Shown: positions 26,155-39,009, numbered from the stretch's first letter. The stretch: DNA of 64,000 nucleotides from Sindora glabra (GCA_020226215.1 CM035233.1:27035150-27099149); one strand, 5' to 3'. Numbers and translations are program-made. Notes: a model not told the origin generated them from the sequence alone.

Positions 26155-26512
26155 ACGGGGTATGGGAACCTTGTGTGGAAGGCCGTGTATCCTTCTGGAA
26201 TGCTTCGAGGCTTCACTGAACTGCTCAGAGAAGAACACGGGATAAAACACGGGCCGTGTCATACCCCGTGTATCATACTGCCTTTCACTTCTCAGATAAA
26301 CACGGGGAGTGTCACACCCCGTGTACCATGATGACCAGCTTTCGCAGAAGAATACAGGGTACAACATGGGTCGTGTCATACCCTGTGTACCATACTGCTT
26401 GACACTTCGCAAGTAAACACGGGGAGTGTCGCACCCCGTGTATCATGCTGCTTAACTTTCGCTAAGAAACACGGGGTAGAACACGAGCCGTGTCGAACCC
26501 CGTATACATTTC
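26155..26512 (+). repeat. Hairpin-forming GC-rich array in the solo LTR U3
   Basis: Tandem units containing ACACGGGG ... CCCCGTGT inverted repeats, alternating about 53 and 65 bp, a higher-order period near 117 bp. Each unit can fold on itself. The array ends immediately before a CATATAA box. Homologous arrays are at 45715-46080, 57322-57690, 50065-50535 and 27755-27990. Confidence 0.85.
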
Positions 26513-26513
26513 T

Positions 26514-26520
26514 CATATAA
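26514..26520 (+). promoter_or_regulatory. TATA-like box of the Athila-family LTR
   Basis: CATATAA stands a few bases after the last hairpin unit. The same box is kept on the minus strand in the 5' LTR of the full element (57318-57312) but reads CATATGAAT in its 3' LTR (near 45707). Assignment is by sequence and position only. Confidence 0.5.
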
Positions 26521-27754
26521 GTTTTGTGTGAAATTTTGAAAGAAGGGGAGGAGAAATCAAAAATTAAAAGAGGAGCTATAATGTCTCGAATTTTTAATTC
26601 TATCATTTGAATCTCTAAATTCTAAGGTCGTAGAAGCAAAGAGCACGTTTGAATTAGCTTGGTGGGTGAATCTTAAGTTGAAGGGAATTAAGTGTAAAGG
26701 TAAACGAAATTTTAGAGGAAAAAGGATAGTAGGAAAAGAATTAATTTTTCCTAAACAGTATAGATTATCAGAGGAGGTTAGAAAATCCTAAAAAGGGGAG
26801 TTATCTAAGTTTAACAGTGTAAGGATTTTTAAACAGACAGAAACTCTATGGACTAAATTGCAAAAGTGCAAAATCGGGTGTGATTAAAGTGAAATAACCA
26901 AGAATTTGGGAATTAATATGAATAACTAAGATTTTGGGGTGTGATATGTGATTTTATTTTAGTGAGACCAATGGACACATGACAAGTGTCCTTGTTAGAA
27001 GAAAATGGACAAGTGTCCTTATTTGAAGAAATGGCAAGAATGCCCTTGAAGCTTCATGAAAACTCTACCTTCTTCTCCATTTCTCCAAAAAAAAGCTGCA
27101 GAAATCTCCATGAGAGCAAGCTTGGACGTGTGAGAGAGAAAAGGAAGAGAGAGAAAGTTTCTCTTAGCTATTTCACCCCAAAATAGTAAGATTTAAGCTA
27201 AGGTGTAGAAGGAAAAGTTGCTCTTCTCATCAAGCTCTATCCATTAGTGTGTTTAGATTGAAGAAAAGCTCAAGTTTGATCAAGTTTGGGGAGCTCTAAG
27301 TGAGGATTTTCAAGTTGCACCAAGAGGTAAAAATGTTCTCCTCCAAAAGCTCTTTAATGTACTCTTTTTAGTTTCTTGAAATCTTGATGTTGGTGTGGTC
27401 AAGGGTGATTGAACATGGAGTTTAGGATGATTTGAATATGTTTAATGGTGTTTTGGATGTTGTTATATTAATCTATGGCTTTGGTTTGGTGTGAAAACAA
27501 CAAGAAACCATGATGTACACACTTGGGTTTTAGAGGCATAATGGTGCATGTGTGGAATTGGCATGATATGTTTGGAACTTTGTTAAATTGATGAAGTTAG
27601 AATAATTTTTATGAATTATGAAGCCTATGGAAGATGAAATTTTGAATTATGAAAGTGTGTGTGTGCAATTTTTCTTTTGAGAAGCCAAAACCATGAATAT
27701 GGAAAAGAAGGAAGGAAGGAGATTTAGCCATTTAATGTGTTTTTGGAAGATCAG

Positions 27755-28129
27755 TAATGTACACGGGGTAGAACACGGCCCATGTTCCACCCCGTATTCT
27801 TTTACGAAGGCTGATCAGTAATGTACATAGGGTAGAACACGGCCCATGTTGTACCCCATATTCTATACACGGGGTAGAACATGGCCCGTGTTTACCCCCG
27901 TGTTCTTCTCTGACCAAGCCAGTAAAGCCTCGAAGTGATCCAGAAAGAAACACGGCCCTCAACACGAGGTATGAGAACCCCGTGTACTTTGTCAAGTGAA
28001 CATTTTGGCTTTGATTCTTCAGGATTTGCATGGTTTTGCCTTTGGATCCTTTTCTAATGCTCATATATGTCATTTCAAAGCTTGAAAACAAAGTATAGAG
28101 CATCTAAGTATGCATTTGTGCATCTATCA
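27755..28129 (-). repeat. Inverted Athila U3 fragment with hairpin array inside the nested insertion
   Basis: On the minus strand it starts TGATAGATGCACAAATGC, like the Athila LTR start, then lacks about 70 bases. It continues TACTTAGATGCTC and TTTGAAATGACA, a GAGCATTAGAAAAGGATCC block, and several ACACGGGG/CCCCGTGT units. It has the opposite orientation to the host solo LTR. How it came to lie in this LTR (insertion, capture or conversion) cannot be told. Confidence 0.75.
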
Positions 28130-28396
28130 ATGTGGAGGAGCTAAAGAATATATGAGATTTAAGGAAAATGATGATGTTCTAATAAGAACTATGATGTGAA
28201 TTTATGTAGACTAAGGAGTGACAATTGGAAAGGCAAGGGGAGTTGTAAAGGAGTTTTTAGTGAGGGCAAAAGAAACATCACATTGGAAGCTTGTAAAAGG
28301 TAGCTAGCTTTATCCTTAAGCCTCGTTTTCTATTTACATGATTCTCTGTATTTTATGCCATTGTACGGAATGTGTATGAAATTGCTGTGTGCACAA

Positions 28397-28565
28397 CCCG
28401 GGAAGACAGTAAAATACTGTGTTAGGCCTATGGCTCGAGTTCCCCGGGGATGACAAGTGTGCGGTACCTATGGCTCGATACCTCGGGAAGACAGTGTGAT
28501 GCTGTATGTTAGGCCTTTGGCCCGAGTACCCCGGGAAGACAGCGTGATGCTGTATATAGGCCTAG
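28397..28565 (+). repeat. Tandem repeat with CCCGGGAAGACAG units
   Basis: About four degenerate units of 45-60 bp, each with a CCCGGGAAGACAG-like core, a GTGATGCTGTAT segment and GGCCTATGGCTCGAGT. GC-rich compared with surroundings; part of the nested LTR-like insertion. Confidence 0.75.
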
Positions 28566-29923
28566 GTACGACTATCTGTGATGGCCATCTAGATATCTAT
28601 ATAAGTCCTTGAAGGGGCTTGATGATTGCTACGTGCGATGCATATTTCCTACAACGGTATGGATTGAAATGATAAATGATTAATTATTTTTAAAATGAAT
28701 GTTTTATTTGCTTAAGGATCTGGAATGACTTGATATATTTTATGGTATTAGCTAGCTACTGGGAAACTTTGTTTCTCATATTTTTGTATTGTTACTAACC
28801 ATTCCAGGTGATGCTTCTAAAGGCTCTCATGATAGAGGAGAATGATGTTTTGAAATTTTATTAAAAATATTTATATAGTTGGCGATGTAATACGTGATGG
28901 ATGTACGATTTGTAAGTTGAATATTTTGTATTATTACATGACTCGTGCTTATCTTGTATGAAATACAAGAATTTGAGATATTCTGAGTTGGTTTGGAGTA
29001 GAAGGCAAATTAATATGCAATAATTACCCCTTTAATAAGAATAAGGTGTTAATAAGTAAGGGAGTTACAGGAGCTGCTGGGAGAAACCCTAGGAGAGACC
29101 CAAACTCACCAAGGGCAACTTCTAACCGTGGATTCAAGCAAAGGATTGAAGATTCAAGCAAGGAATTTGTAGAGCTTCATGATTTGTTTGATTTCCCTCT
29201 CTGTTTTCTGGTTTTCTTCTAGTTTTGTAATGTCTTCACACTAAACCCTTGTGCTCAGCTGGGGTGAACTTGTTCATGGATTTATGGAATTGATTCTTAT
29301 ATAATCTAGCTTGATTTACTATTGATTTATGATTTGATTATACTGTTTTGTATTTCTACAGTTCAATACTTTTGGAATATTGGATTTGTGTGATAGATTA
29401 GTTAATTCTAGGTTGGAATGACTAATTAATTAATCGGACCTTGCATGATCATTGGGAATATCAATTAGACTTAGGAATTAAGCTAATTGGATTCTTTTGC
29501 AGAGGATGAAATGTCTAAGAATGGATTTTAAAGCAATATTAATGCAACCTAGATGAGTGATTACTAGAGAAATTCTGGGCACTTAATCTTTTGGTTAGTA
29601 GCTAGTAGCTTTGCAATGAGGTATAGCTTACTTTTGGTAATCCAGCAATCTAAATTAACAGTAAACCAAGTTAGAAGATTATCTTCATTCCATAATGAGA
29701 TGTATAGGAGAACCTTAAGTTGAGTACGCTTTCATCTCATTTGAATTAAACCTTTTGATAGCTAAGCTCTGTTTTACATTTTACCTTTAATTCCCAATCC
29801 CAATTGATATACCTAGATAATTTGCCTCAAAATTCAGTTAGTATTCAACATTCAATCCCTATGGAGATGATATCTTTTATACTATAATTCGACTAAACCC
29901 ATGCACTTGCGGGATCCACGTCA

Positions 29924-30200
29924 GATACTTAGATAGCTAATTTGTTCCTAGAATCACATTACACTTTACCATATCTAGTATTATCAAATCTAACTTAGTT
30001 AGATAATTATCTCAGCTAAGTTTGCATTTCTTTATCATTCTTTGAATATGGAAGAGTTAAATTCAAGGGATATGGCTTTTCATCCACATTATGAATTATT
30101 TTAATATCTTTAATAAAATTTATGGCAATGAAGAAAATTAAAAATATTTTAAATTAATTAATTAACTCTTTGAAATCATTAGAAATATTACAATCTCCTA
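29924..30200 (-). pseudogene. Chromovirus-like Ty3/gypsy protease remnant
   Basis: On the minus strand, frame-broken translation gives ILDMVKCNVILGTN, a stop, then LSKYHAYVD. This matches the gypsy segment between protease and RT (LDM.DFDVILGMDWLS.YHA.ID). Read across the solo LTR 25946-29923, it runs directly into the RT remnant at 25,940, so the two halves belonged to one pol gene. The active-site DSG motif upstream could not be recognised. Confidence 0.65.
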
Positions 30201-30454
30201 CTTGGTTTCAAAATAAATGCCTATGAAAATAAACATTATCTCAAACTTTTTGATACACCAGAATTACATTAAAGAAAGGAGAAAGTAGGGTTTTTATTAT
30301 TAACTTGGCCTAACAATAATTCTAATCAATAATCTACCTATCTTTTGTGTTATGACTAAGCAAAGCTTAATCGTATTAGAGTTGTCTTGATTAGAAGCTT
30401 TATTTTGACTAAGAGTTCTTAATTACATTATAATCCTAATATTTGACCCATTCT

Positions 30455-31372
30455 TTGTGTGCAACCCTATAAGTTCTAATTATGTTGGTAATGATCCTAA
30501 AATCTTATTTTAGCATTATAGGTAATGAGTAGTATCTAATAATATGTCACTGCCACCCAAGTAATGAGAATGTTAATAATTTAACATAACTTTTTTTGTT
30601 ACCAAAATTTGATGTAGTCTAGTCCCTTTTGTTTGAATATCCTAATCAAACTCAAAGCATGAAATGTGTCACCTTCTTCATAGTTCAATCTATGTGTTTT
30701 TTGATTCATGAGTAGACTAAAAATAAATGAATCAATATCACATATCAATTCATTTAAGTAAGATCATGTATTTCATAGTCTCACCTAATTAAAAGTTCCA
30801 TAGATATCACTATTCTAATATAAGGGGGATAAAATCCTATTTAAATCACTCACATCTCTCCACATGATTCATAGTATATCTAATCATTGCCTTTGAAGCC
30901 AATATTATTACAAATGACATTAGATAGCATCAAAGTATATGATTTCTTATGTAGGGAATTGCAATAATTTTAGGTTAAAGGACAATGTACATCCTTGTCA
31001 CTATAAAACATACTAATGACACTCACATAATGATTCATGTAGTATTTTCATGTATGTCTGTCTTGTATATTTATTTTCTAATATATACCTATTTATTAAC
31101 TTGATGTCTCATCTCTATGATCATGATCATTAGCCAACATATGTACTATTTTTGATGTATTATTAATATTATCCTAATATACTATAATCCTCGATTGGGG
31201 ACATATAAGTATAATATAATTATTTTAGGGACACTTACAATATTTATTTATATTACATATATATAACATTAAACATAATAATTGAAATACCTTTATAAGA
31301 AAAATGTAATACAATGTATACTACTACAACCATCATATGATTGGTTTCTAGAGCATACATTATCAAAGATAT
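30455..31372 (-). mobile_element. Ty1/copia-type LTR fragment
   Basis: Its reverse complement starts TGATAATGTATGCTCTAG followed by AAACCAATCAT, and matches the LTR at 19189-20100 over most of its length, including AGATTTTAGGATCATT. Same family as 60483-61859. The 3' end is not resolved (it may reach about 30,250) and no target duplication was found. Confidence 0.6.
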
Positions 31373-31517
31373 GCAAGGGGGAGGAGTTTCAGGAAAATGC
31401 GGCCATCTCACTAAGCACTTTATTCCACTATTAACAATGAATCCATCTTCTCATCAATTATTTTATTTCTTTGGCAAAAAGCCTAATGTGCAAAGATGCA
31501 ACACTTTTTAGAAATCT

Positions 31518-34500
31518 AATAGTAAAAAGTAGACAGAATTAAGATAGATAGTGTTTGGTAGTGGTTAGATAGCAAAATTATAAAATTCTAATATTAGAAA
31601 TAATTATTAAGAATATTAGATGGAAGGTTTAGTTGGAATTATTTGAAAAAGAAATTTTGGAAACTAAAAGAATTTATTAAGGATAAATAGAAACTAAGTA
31701 AAAAATTGTGAGAATTGGGAATTTAATTTTGTTGATAGAAATTATAAAATGTTATTTTGGAATTATTGGGGTAATTTTGTAAATTTTACAAGATCCAAGG
31801 TTGATAGAATTTAGGATTAAATTAAGGTTATTAATTAAATTAATTCAAAAATTTGTGCAAAAAAGGCAAAATTGGAAAGAATAAAATTGAGTACAAAATT
31901 AGCCCAATTAACAAACAATTATCCATGGCTAAATGGTCTAGAAAGAGCATTAGTTAAATTTAACTGGTCTACTAGGAAGTAAGCCCAATTAATTATGTAA
32001 ATAAAGAATTTTTTAAGTTTAATCATGTTAATTAGAAAAAAAATGTGTTGGCCCATTTTGGTTTATAAGAGCTACATAACCACAATCTTAATTTTTAAAA
32101 GTTAATGCTAAATGGATCATATGTAATTAACTAAGCATTTTTGGGACATTTGTTGATTGCTTAATCTCCAAGATTATGATAAATATGAATATTAAAATTC
32201 TAAAGAATATTCCTAACTTTTTCAAGTATAAAAGGTGAAACATTTCTTGCAAGAAATTCATGGCACCAAAAGAGAGGGAAGAAAGAAAGAAAAAGAGTTA
32301 CCACACACACCCACACACTTAACCTATCATAGACACACATGAGGATTAGGATTATGAATCCTCTTCTTACCTTAGCTTGTGATACATGTTGAGGAGTGAG
32401 TAAGGAAAAGAGATTTGGACTTTCTTGGTGTGTATCATTATCTTAGGGGGACAAATAGAGACTTTTGAGCTTTTATTAGGGATTTATTAGAATTCTAGCT
32501 TTAGATTTCATCTAAGATGAGTTATGTCCCTTAAAATTCTAGAAAATTTTATTTATTGTCTTCTACCCTTTTCTTGAGCTTTCTATTAATTTTGCATCAT
32601 TTTGATGTTATATTTTTAAATACTAACTAGAAAGTAGAGACTCTGCTAAACTTTTAGTTTGCTAGTTTATCGATTTCTTAATTTTAAGTGAGTAGAATTT
32701 GTTTCTTATCTTTTGAATTTTTCTTCATGAAAATTATTACATGCAAAAATGTATTTTTTTTTATGTTGTTTATGATTTGTTGTGCTAATACCATGACTTA
32801 ATCATGGTGGATTAGTGGTTATATATATGTATATTTATTAGTTGTGATTGATGTTATGTTGAAACCATATATTTCATGAAAAGTTAAGTATTTTTTTGGA
32901 AAGCAAGAAAAGGTTTTGTGAAACCCTGATTTTGAGAAATGATTTGTGAATTGATTTTTGGAAATTAAATGTTGATTGGTGTTTCTTAAAATTAAAGGTG
33001 CAAGATTGTATTTTTAAGAGTAAAGGTTTTGTAAGATAATTTTGAAGAAGACATATTTAATAATTGGAATTTTTTTATATGATGATTGAAACCAAATTTT
33101 TATGGCAAATTGAATAAGGACTCATGGCTCCTTCTATGGAAGTGAAGATAAATTTTTAGTTTGGATGTTAGAACCTAGTATACACTAATTTTAGCTTTAT
33201 TACAAGTATTATATAATTGGTACATCAAAGTTTTCAAAACAAATTTTCCTTTGAAATTGGTTTTAAAGTATTTAGGTATCCTAGATAATAAGGGGACAAT
33301 GTTGTTTTCTTTCATAAAAACTTATTACATCACATTCTAACCCGTGTCTAAGGCATTGATACATATTTTTACCAAGAATTTTGAAGTGAAAACAATTAGA
33401 AAATGACTATGGAATCCATGGTTTTTTAATAGGAAAAGTGTAGAAAATTTTTATTTTTATGACACTATTTTATCTCCTACAAAATTATTTTAATTAATTA
33501 TAATTTAGGAAATTTTTATAATTTGTTTTTGATATGAAAAGGACTTTAAAATGATCTTTAGAGTCTTTAAAAGCATGTTGAAATTTTACAATGGAATTCC
33601 CAAAGATTAGAAGTAAAAAAACGGTATTATCAAGCTCAAAATGTCTCCTTCCAAACTGCTTTGATAGGTAATTGTTTGAAAAATTTTTGCAACTTATCTT
33701 CAACATAAAAATGATTTAAAAAAATTATAAATGTGTAAAATGTGATAAAAATTTTCCAATAAATTATTGATAATTTTGAGGTATAAAATGGAATTTCCAA
33801 GCTAAATTTGCTTTTTTCACATTGTCTTGATAATTTGAGTTATAGATAAATTATATGACATGTTTAAAGTGTAAAAATGGTTGAAAAATGATATTTTGTA
33901 TCTTGAAATGTGATCTAGAAATTTGTCAATTTGACAAAGTTTAATATTTTAAATTGTATTTTCCAAACTAGTGCGCTTCTTTCAAACCATTTTGATAATT
34001 GGGTGAAAGGGTAACTTGTTTAACTTGTTTTGAGCAAAGTAAAAGTTTGAAAATGATGTTTAAAGGATAAAATGTTTATATTTTTTTGTAAAATTTTAAT
34101 AATATCTGATATGTCTAAAAGGATTTACAAAATTAATGTGCTCAATAGCACTTAATTGAGAAGTGTGTTTGGAAACTTAGGTTTTGATGATGTTTATGAA
34201 GCTATTCTTAGTAGTTTTATATTGTTGTTTTGTAACATGAAAAACTTGGTTTGTATGTGAAAAATGATGATTTTCATGGCTGCTAAGATTATGTGTAAAT
34301 TCCAAGTCCGAATTTGCTTATATTCGAACATTGTGAGGCTTGGAAGTGTTTAAGTGGCAAATTCCTAGTTTTTATTGTAAGAAATAAATTCCATATCTAT
34401 TCTTGGATTGATATTATGATCGAGTGATTACTTATAATTATATGCAATAATTTCCTTGAAGGCATTCTATGAAAAAAATAGATATTGCTCAAATAAGCTA

Positions 34501-35370
34501 TTGTAAGCCTACTATATGATTAATGAATGAGTCAATTTTTTTTATTAATATGTGCAGTAATGTATTTATATGTAAGAATATTTGTGATTGAAGCTCTATG
34601 ATGATGAGGTTTTGTATGAAATCTAGCAATCAGAAGCATGAAAGCTTGCTAAGGTTACTTGTAAAGTGATAAGGTATAGTAATTTTTATAGTCACTAGAA
34701 GAGTAATGAGGTAATTATGGAAATGCTTGTAAGGATTTAAATTATATTGTTACTTTGTAGAATGTATATGTTTGCTTTGGCAGTGGATTGACATTTTGGC
34801 CTTATACAGTTATGCAAAATGGGTTAGTGAAAGCCCTATATGAAATTAACTTTATAATGTATGTGAGACTATGGATTTATGCTAATTTTGATATAATTGG
34901 CTTGTATGCCATATGTGATGTTTAACATATTTATATAATATAAGACCTTGTTGGAGAGTTTTGGAGTTTAGCCTAGCATTTTGACTTTTAAGGCATGTGG
35001 AAGGATATATGGTATAAGGTTAACCATAGAGTGATAAGATTGGGATATGCATGAGATAGGATTGATTAGAAATCATAAGAAGAAACTTGCATGCCATCCT
35101 TGGCAATTATTGTACATAATATTAGTGTATGATATTATTTTTATTGAATAATGTTGTTTTAATTAATATACTATATGTGTATTATTCCTTAATATTGCAA
35201 TCTACAAACTTATATGCTTTTAGATAGTGGAGAATTACTATTAAGAATGTGTTAAATATATGTTTTGTGTATGATATATTTTCTTGATTAAAATTAATTA
35301 GAAAATTAGTGAGATGCCTACCTTACTTAGTAATTTGTTACTCACTCTAGTTGTGGATATCATTTTAGTT
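31518..35370 (+). mobile_element. Chromovirus-like LTR copy, plus orientation
   Basis: Homologous, in opposite orientation, to 21440-24660. Shared blocks include CAGAATTAAGATAGATAGTG (31,534), AAGTGAGTAGAATTTG (32,685), ACCATGACTTAATCATGG (32,790) and AAATTAATTAGAAAATTAG with TTACTCACTCTAGTTG (35,285-35,350). No coding sequence of the element adjoins it. Ends are approximate. The ORF at 33494-33706 has no recognisable domain. Confidence 0.55.
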
Positions 35371-36846
35371 ATATACATACAATGCCTGTCGAGGTTATAG
35401 ATGTTTGATGGCAAAAACACATTATGAGGTTTGGTACATTTAGGGTGGAGTTCCATTTTCGCATTAATGTTTTAGGTCAGTCCTTACATGTTAGAGTAGT
35501 GAGACTTACATCATTCGCACCCCTACCTATATTTAAGTTGGACAAAGTATTAGATGATGCCTCTTTTACAAGAGTTGATTACTAATAAAGGGTTGTACTT
35601 GTTATGCAATTTATGGATGCGTGAGAGGTAGACATTGCTATAGAGCTACATGTTATTGCTATTGGCCTACTTGTTAATCCTCTAATAATTAGAGACTAAT
35701 TCCACTCATGAGTCTAATTCCACCATGTATACATCTTCATATACTCCTTTAATTAGAGACTTTATAGGGACTATGATTGGCTTTTCTGAGCTATCAGTGA
35801 ATGGTTAGTCTAATGACTATTTGCTTATATTTGTGTTTTGGACCTACTAACTTGTTTTATTTATATATATATATTTCAATGTGACAAGGTATGTTTATAT
35901 ATTAAAGTTTTACATCACTTATACTTTTGAAATAGTTTATGTATAAACTTTTGGATATGGTAATACATATGATGTTTATTAGAGCATGATTAATTTAATT
36001 GTTCCATTTGTTTTAAAAGCTAGGGTGAAACATAAATAGGGAATTTGAAATATTATGTGGCATTGAAAGAATAAAGTTTTTCTTTACTAAAGGTAAATAT
36101 ATATATTTTCCATAAATGAATTTTAAGTATGCTATATTAAAGTATTTTACTAGTTTTTAAGAATTTTATGAGTTTTATTGTCTTATTAACTCGATTTATT
36201 TCTAATTAAACTCCTAAAAGGTTTTTTTATTAATCTTTCAAAGAAATTTATTTTTAAATATCTTTTTAATTTCTTTGGGAATTTTTTAGAAAATAGTACT
36301 TAGGCCGGTTTGAAATTTGTTTAATTATGTTTTCTTCTACTTTACCTATGGTTCTAATTTTAATTGAATTTACTCCTATTTGGCTCGTATTTCATCTCCA
36401 AAAGTAATTACTTTGTTTTCTAGATTTTGAACATCATTCAAAAAGAAAAGAAAAGGAATTTACCTACATTTTTAGATTTGAAAATAAGCTTCTGATTATT
36501 GGTCTAACTTATTGTTTTTGAAATAGAAGAGTTATACACATTTGCTACTATATTTTTTTTTTCAAAATTAGATATTTTAAAATGATTTCTATAAACATAA
36601 GATTTAGGAGATTGAATTTACATGGAAATAGAGGAAAAAGAAGGAAAGCAATTTTAGTATTTTTCCAATTTAAAAGGCTGTACGTTATTAATTATACATG
36701 ATTGATTTTGACTCAATTAACAAAAAAGAAAAAAAAGCTTTCAATCCTTTTTTTATATTGTGCATGTTTTCTAAAAATAATTGGTTTGAAAAGGCTTGTA
36801 AAGATGTTTAGATGATATCTTTATATTGATATCTTTATATTGGTCA
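35371..36846. other. AT-rich DNA, no gene seen
   Basis: Possibly the remainder of the preceding LTR copy. I see no coding motif and no clear repeat boundary. Confidence 0.4.
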
Positions 36847-36851
36847 AAATG

Positions 36852-38501
36852 TGATATACACGTCGCAATGCACCAAAATTGTATTAAAATTAGTTGTTAA
36901 AAAATAATGTTGTATAATGGTACAACTAGATCGTACCCCTAGTAATCTTTTGGATTTTATACCTTCTGAATTAATTCCTACCAATACCTACAAAATTGTT
37001 GAATTATTGATGCAATAAAAATCAAACAAACCAATGTAACAGTACATTAATGCAATGAAATAGAAACAGAAACAAAAATAGGATCAAAATGTAGATTTGC
37101 AAAATGCAATAATGTATTGTATGTAGAATAGAATTAGAGGGGTTTGGTTGCACGAAATTAATGTAAAAATAATGTATTAAATAAGCACAAAATAAAGCAA
37201 AAGTAAAATTGGAAGAAACTCAATGAAATCAAATAACTGATTCAAGGAAATTGAGAGTCCTAAATTGGATTAATCATAAATTAATTAATATTTGACTTTT
37301 TCTAATTAATTTTTCAACCTTGAATTACTCAAAATCCCTGCAATAATTCATGAATTCTACACTAGACAATTGTCTAGGATTTGATCAATTAAGATTAGTT
37401 GAATTAAGCAATTGCTATAATCCCTATGCTAGATCGAAATTGATTTATGAATAGAATTTAGTTGATTTAAGAAACTAAATTAGAAATCTCCAAATTAATC
37501 CCTCAACCCTCTATCCTTATGTATAAAACTATGATTTATCAACCATAATTTCATATCAAAGTAGTAAAAAAATTATAAATCACAAGGGTGAATATCAATT
37601 ACATCAAATCAACATCCAACATAAGGAATCTTAAAATTTTTAGCACAAGTAAATAAAGAGAGAGGAAAATTAATTAAGAAAGGTCAACATTACAAATCAT
37701 GATCTCATAATTCTTAAGAGGAAAGCCTCAACTCCTTGAATCAACCATGAATTTAGACTTCCATTGATAAAGAACAAAGAGAGTTGGAAGAAGAAGGGAG
37801 TTGGCTACTGAATACTATTTGTAATTTTGAATTCTCTATTCTCTTAAGCTCTCTTACCTATTTATATAATCGAATTTATCTAAAACCTTATTGGACTAGG
37901 ATTAGAGGATTTTTAGGATTACAATTTCCATAAGAAAGCTTTCCTAATTTCTAGAAGTCCAGACAAACTTGTTTTACAAGTTAATTAACTCCATAAGATA
38001 AATCAATGAATTCCTATAGGCTTATCTTCCAAGTAGAATAAGACCATGAAATCGATGAATTCTAGAAGATCCATAGACATGAAAGTTGTAGGCCTATATC
38101 TTCTGAGAATTTGGAGTTTCAGGTTAATCGAACCATTATAACTCCAGATATGGCTTAAATACAGAAACGAGTTCAGCTAGGATAGAAACATGTCTTTAGC
38201 TTGTTAGCCAAGTAAAGGCTTGAAGAAGTCTGAATTGCGCTTTGACTGAAACATAAAAATTGTAGATATCTCTTTTATCTTTCCATCAATATAAAGTTTG
38301 CCTCAATCCGACATTGAGAGCCTAAGATATGACTGAAAAATAGAAATAGTGTCAAAATCTAGCATTTACCAAATAAATTTAGAAACTTATAAAATCAATC
38401 CAAAATTATAAAATAAGGCCTAATTAGTGAAATTAAGTAATTATAATACCTAAGAGATAGAAAATATAAGAAAATAAAATAGTAAATATTTTTATCATCA
38501 A
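36852..38501 (-). mobile_element. Solo LTR (1,650 bp) with 5-bp target duplication AAATG
   Basis: It begins TGATATACACGTCGCAATG and ends TTTTATCATCA, flanked by AAATG (36847-36851 and 38502-38506). It is homologous end to end with 13531-15194, sharing for example GATCGTACCCCTAGT, a GATTTATCAACCATAATTTCAT block and a GAAAGTTGTAGGCCTAT block. The minus-strand TATA-like TATATAAATAGG is at 37868-37857. No internal coding sequence remains. The two copies differ at many sites, so they are not recent. Confidence 0.88.
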
Positions 38502-39009
38502 AATGGTTTAAAAACTGGGTCTTAGCAAAAGAATAAGGTGAATTAAGATAAAAACGCCTATAAGCATATGTTTTTTTAGAGGAAGTACAAAAAGCTATAG
38601 GAAGATCTCATAAAGGAAAAGTTTCAAGTTATTGTTGAGGTTGCTAATTAGCTTGTAGATCAGGCATTTGTCTTTATCCTTAACATACTATGACATAAGT
38701 TGTAGGTAAGAGTTAGAGTTAACTATCAAAGTTAACTATCAGGGTGAATACATGATTGAAGACAGTTAGCAAATTTTTAAGTAACTAGTAAATGATATTA
38801 TTATTTTATTTATGAAATATGAAGTGTTGTTTAGTTATTAGCATATGATTAATCATGTTTAATTACATATGCTAGGATGAGTTTGTGTAACAAGTGTCTC
38901 TACGATAGTTTTAGGAGAAAGGGAGGATATACATATTGATTATTGCTCTAGAAATCAAGAGCATCTTAGACTTATTAGGTATGCTAGAGGATTAGTGGAT
39001 CTTAAAGCT

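Larger units (their letters stand above)
26578..29069 (+). mobile_element. Nested 2.49-kb LTR-like insertion (probable gypsy solo LTR) with TSD (G)GAGCT
   Basis: The insertion sits inside the Athila-family solo LTR. The target hexamer GGAGCT is repeated on both sides (26572-26577 and 29070-29075). The inserted DNA begins ATAATGTCTCGAATTTTT and ends GGGAGTTACA, so TG...CA ends are present four bases in. It has no ORF with a recognisable domain. It carries CCCGGGAAGACAG tandem repeats and a CATTCCAGGTG segment, features I associate with long chromovirus (Tekay/Del-like) LTRs. It is therefore probably a second solo LTR. Within it is an inverted piece of Athila U3 (27755-28129). Confidence 0.75.
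25946..29923 (+). mobile_element. Athila-family solo LTR with perfect TSD GATAC, split by a nested insertion
   Basis: It starts TGATAAATGCACAATTGCAC and ends GGGATCCACGTCA, and is flanked by GATAC at 25941-25945 and 29924-29928. Both ends match the LTRs of the full element at 44804-57886, here in plus orientation. An insertion at 26578-29069 interrupts it. Removing that and one copy of the duplicated GGAGCT leaves 1,480 bp, the same length as the full element's LTRs (1,482 and 1,479). The target was chromovirus pol, which continues on both sides. Confidence 0.92.

Noticed and set aside
31230..31372. Possible boundary of an intact copia element in the minus orientation
   Set aside because: No PPT or RNase H motif could be read beyond 31372, so only an LTR fragment is claimed.
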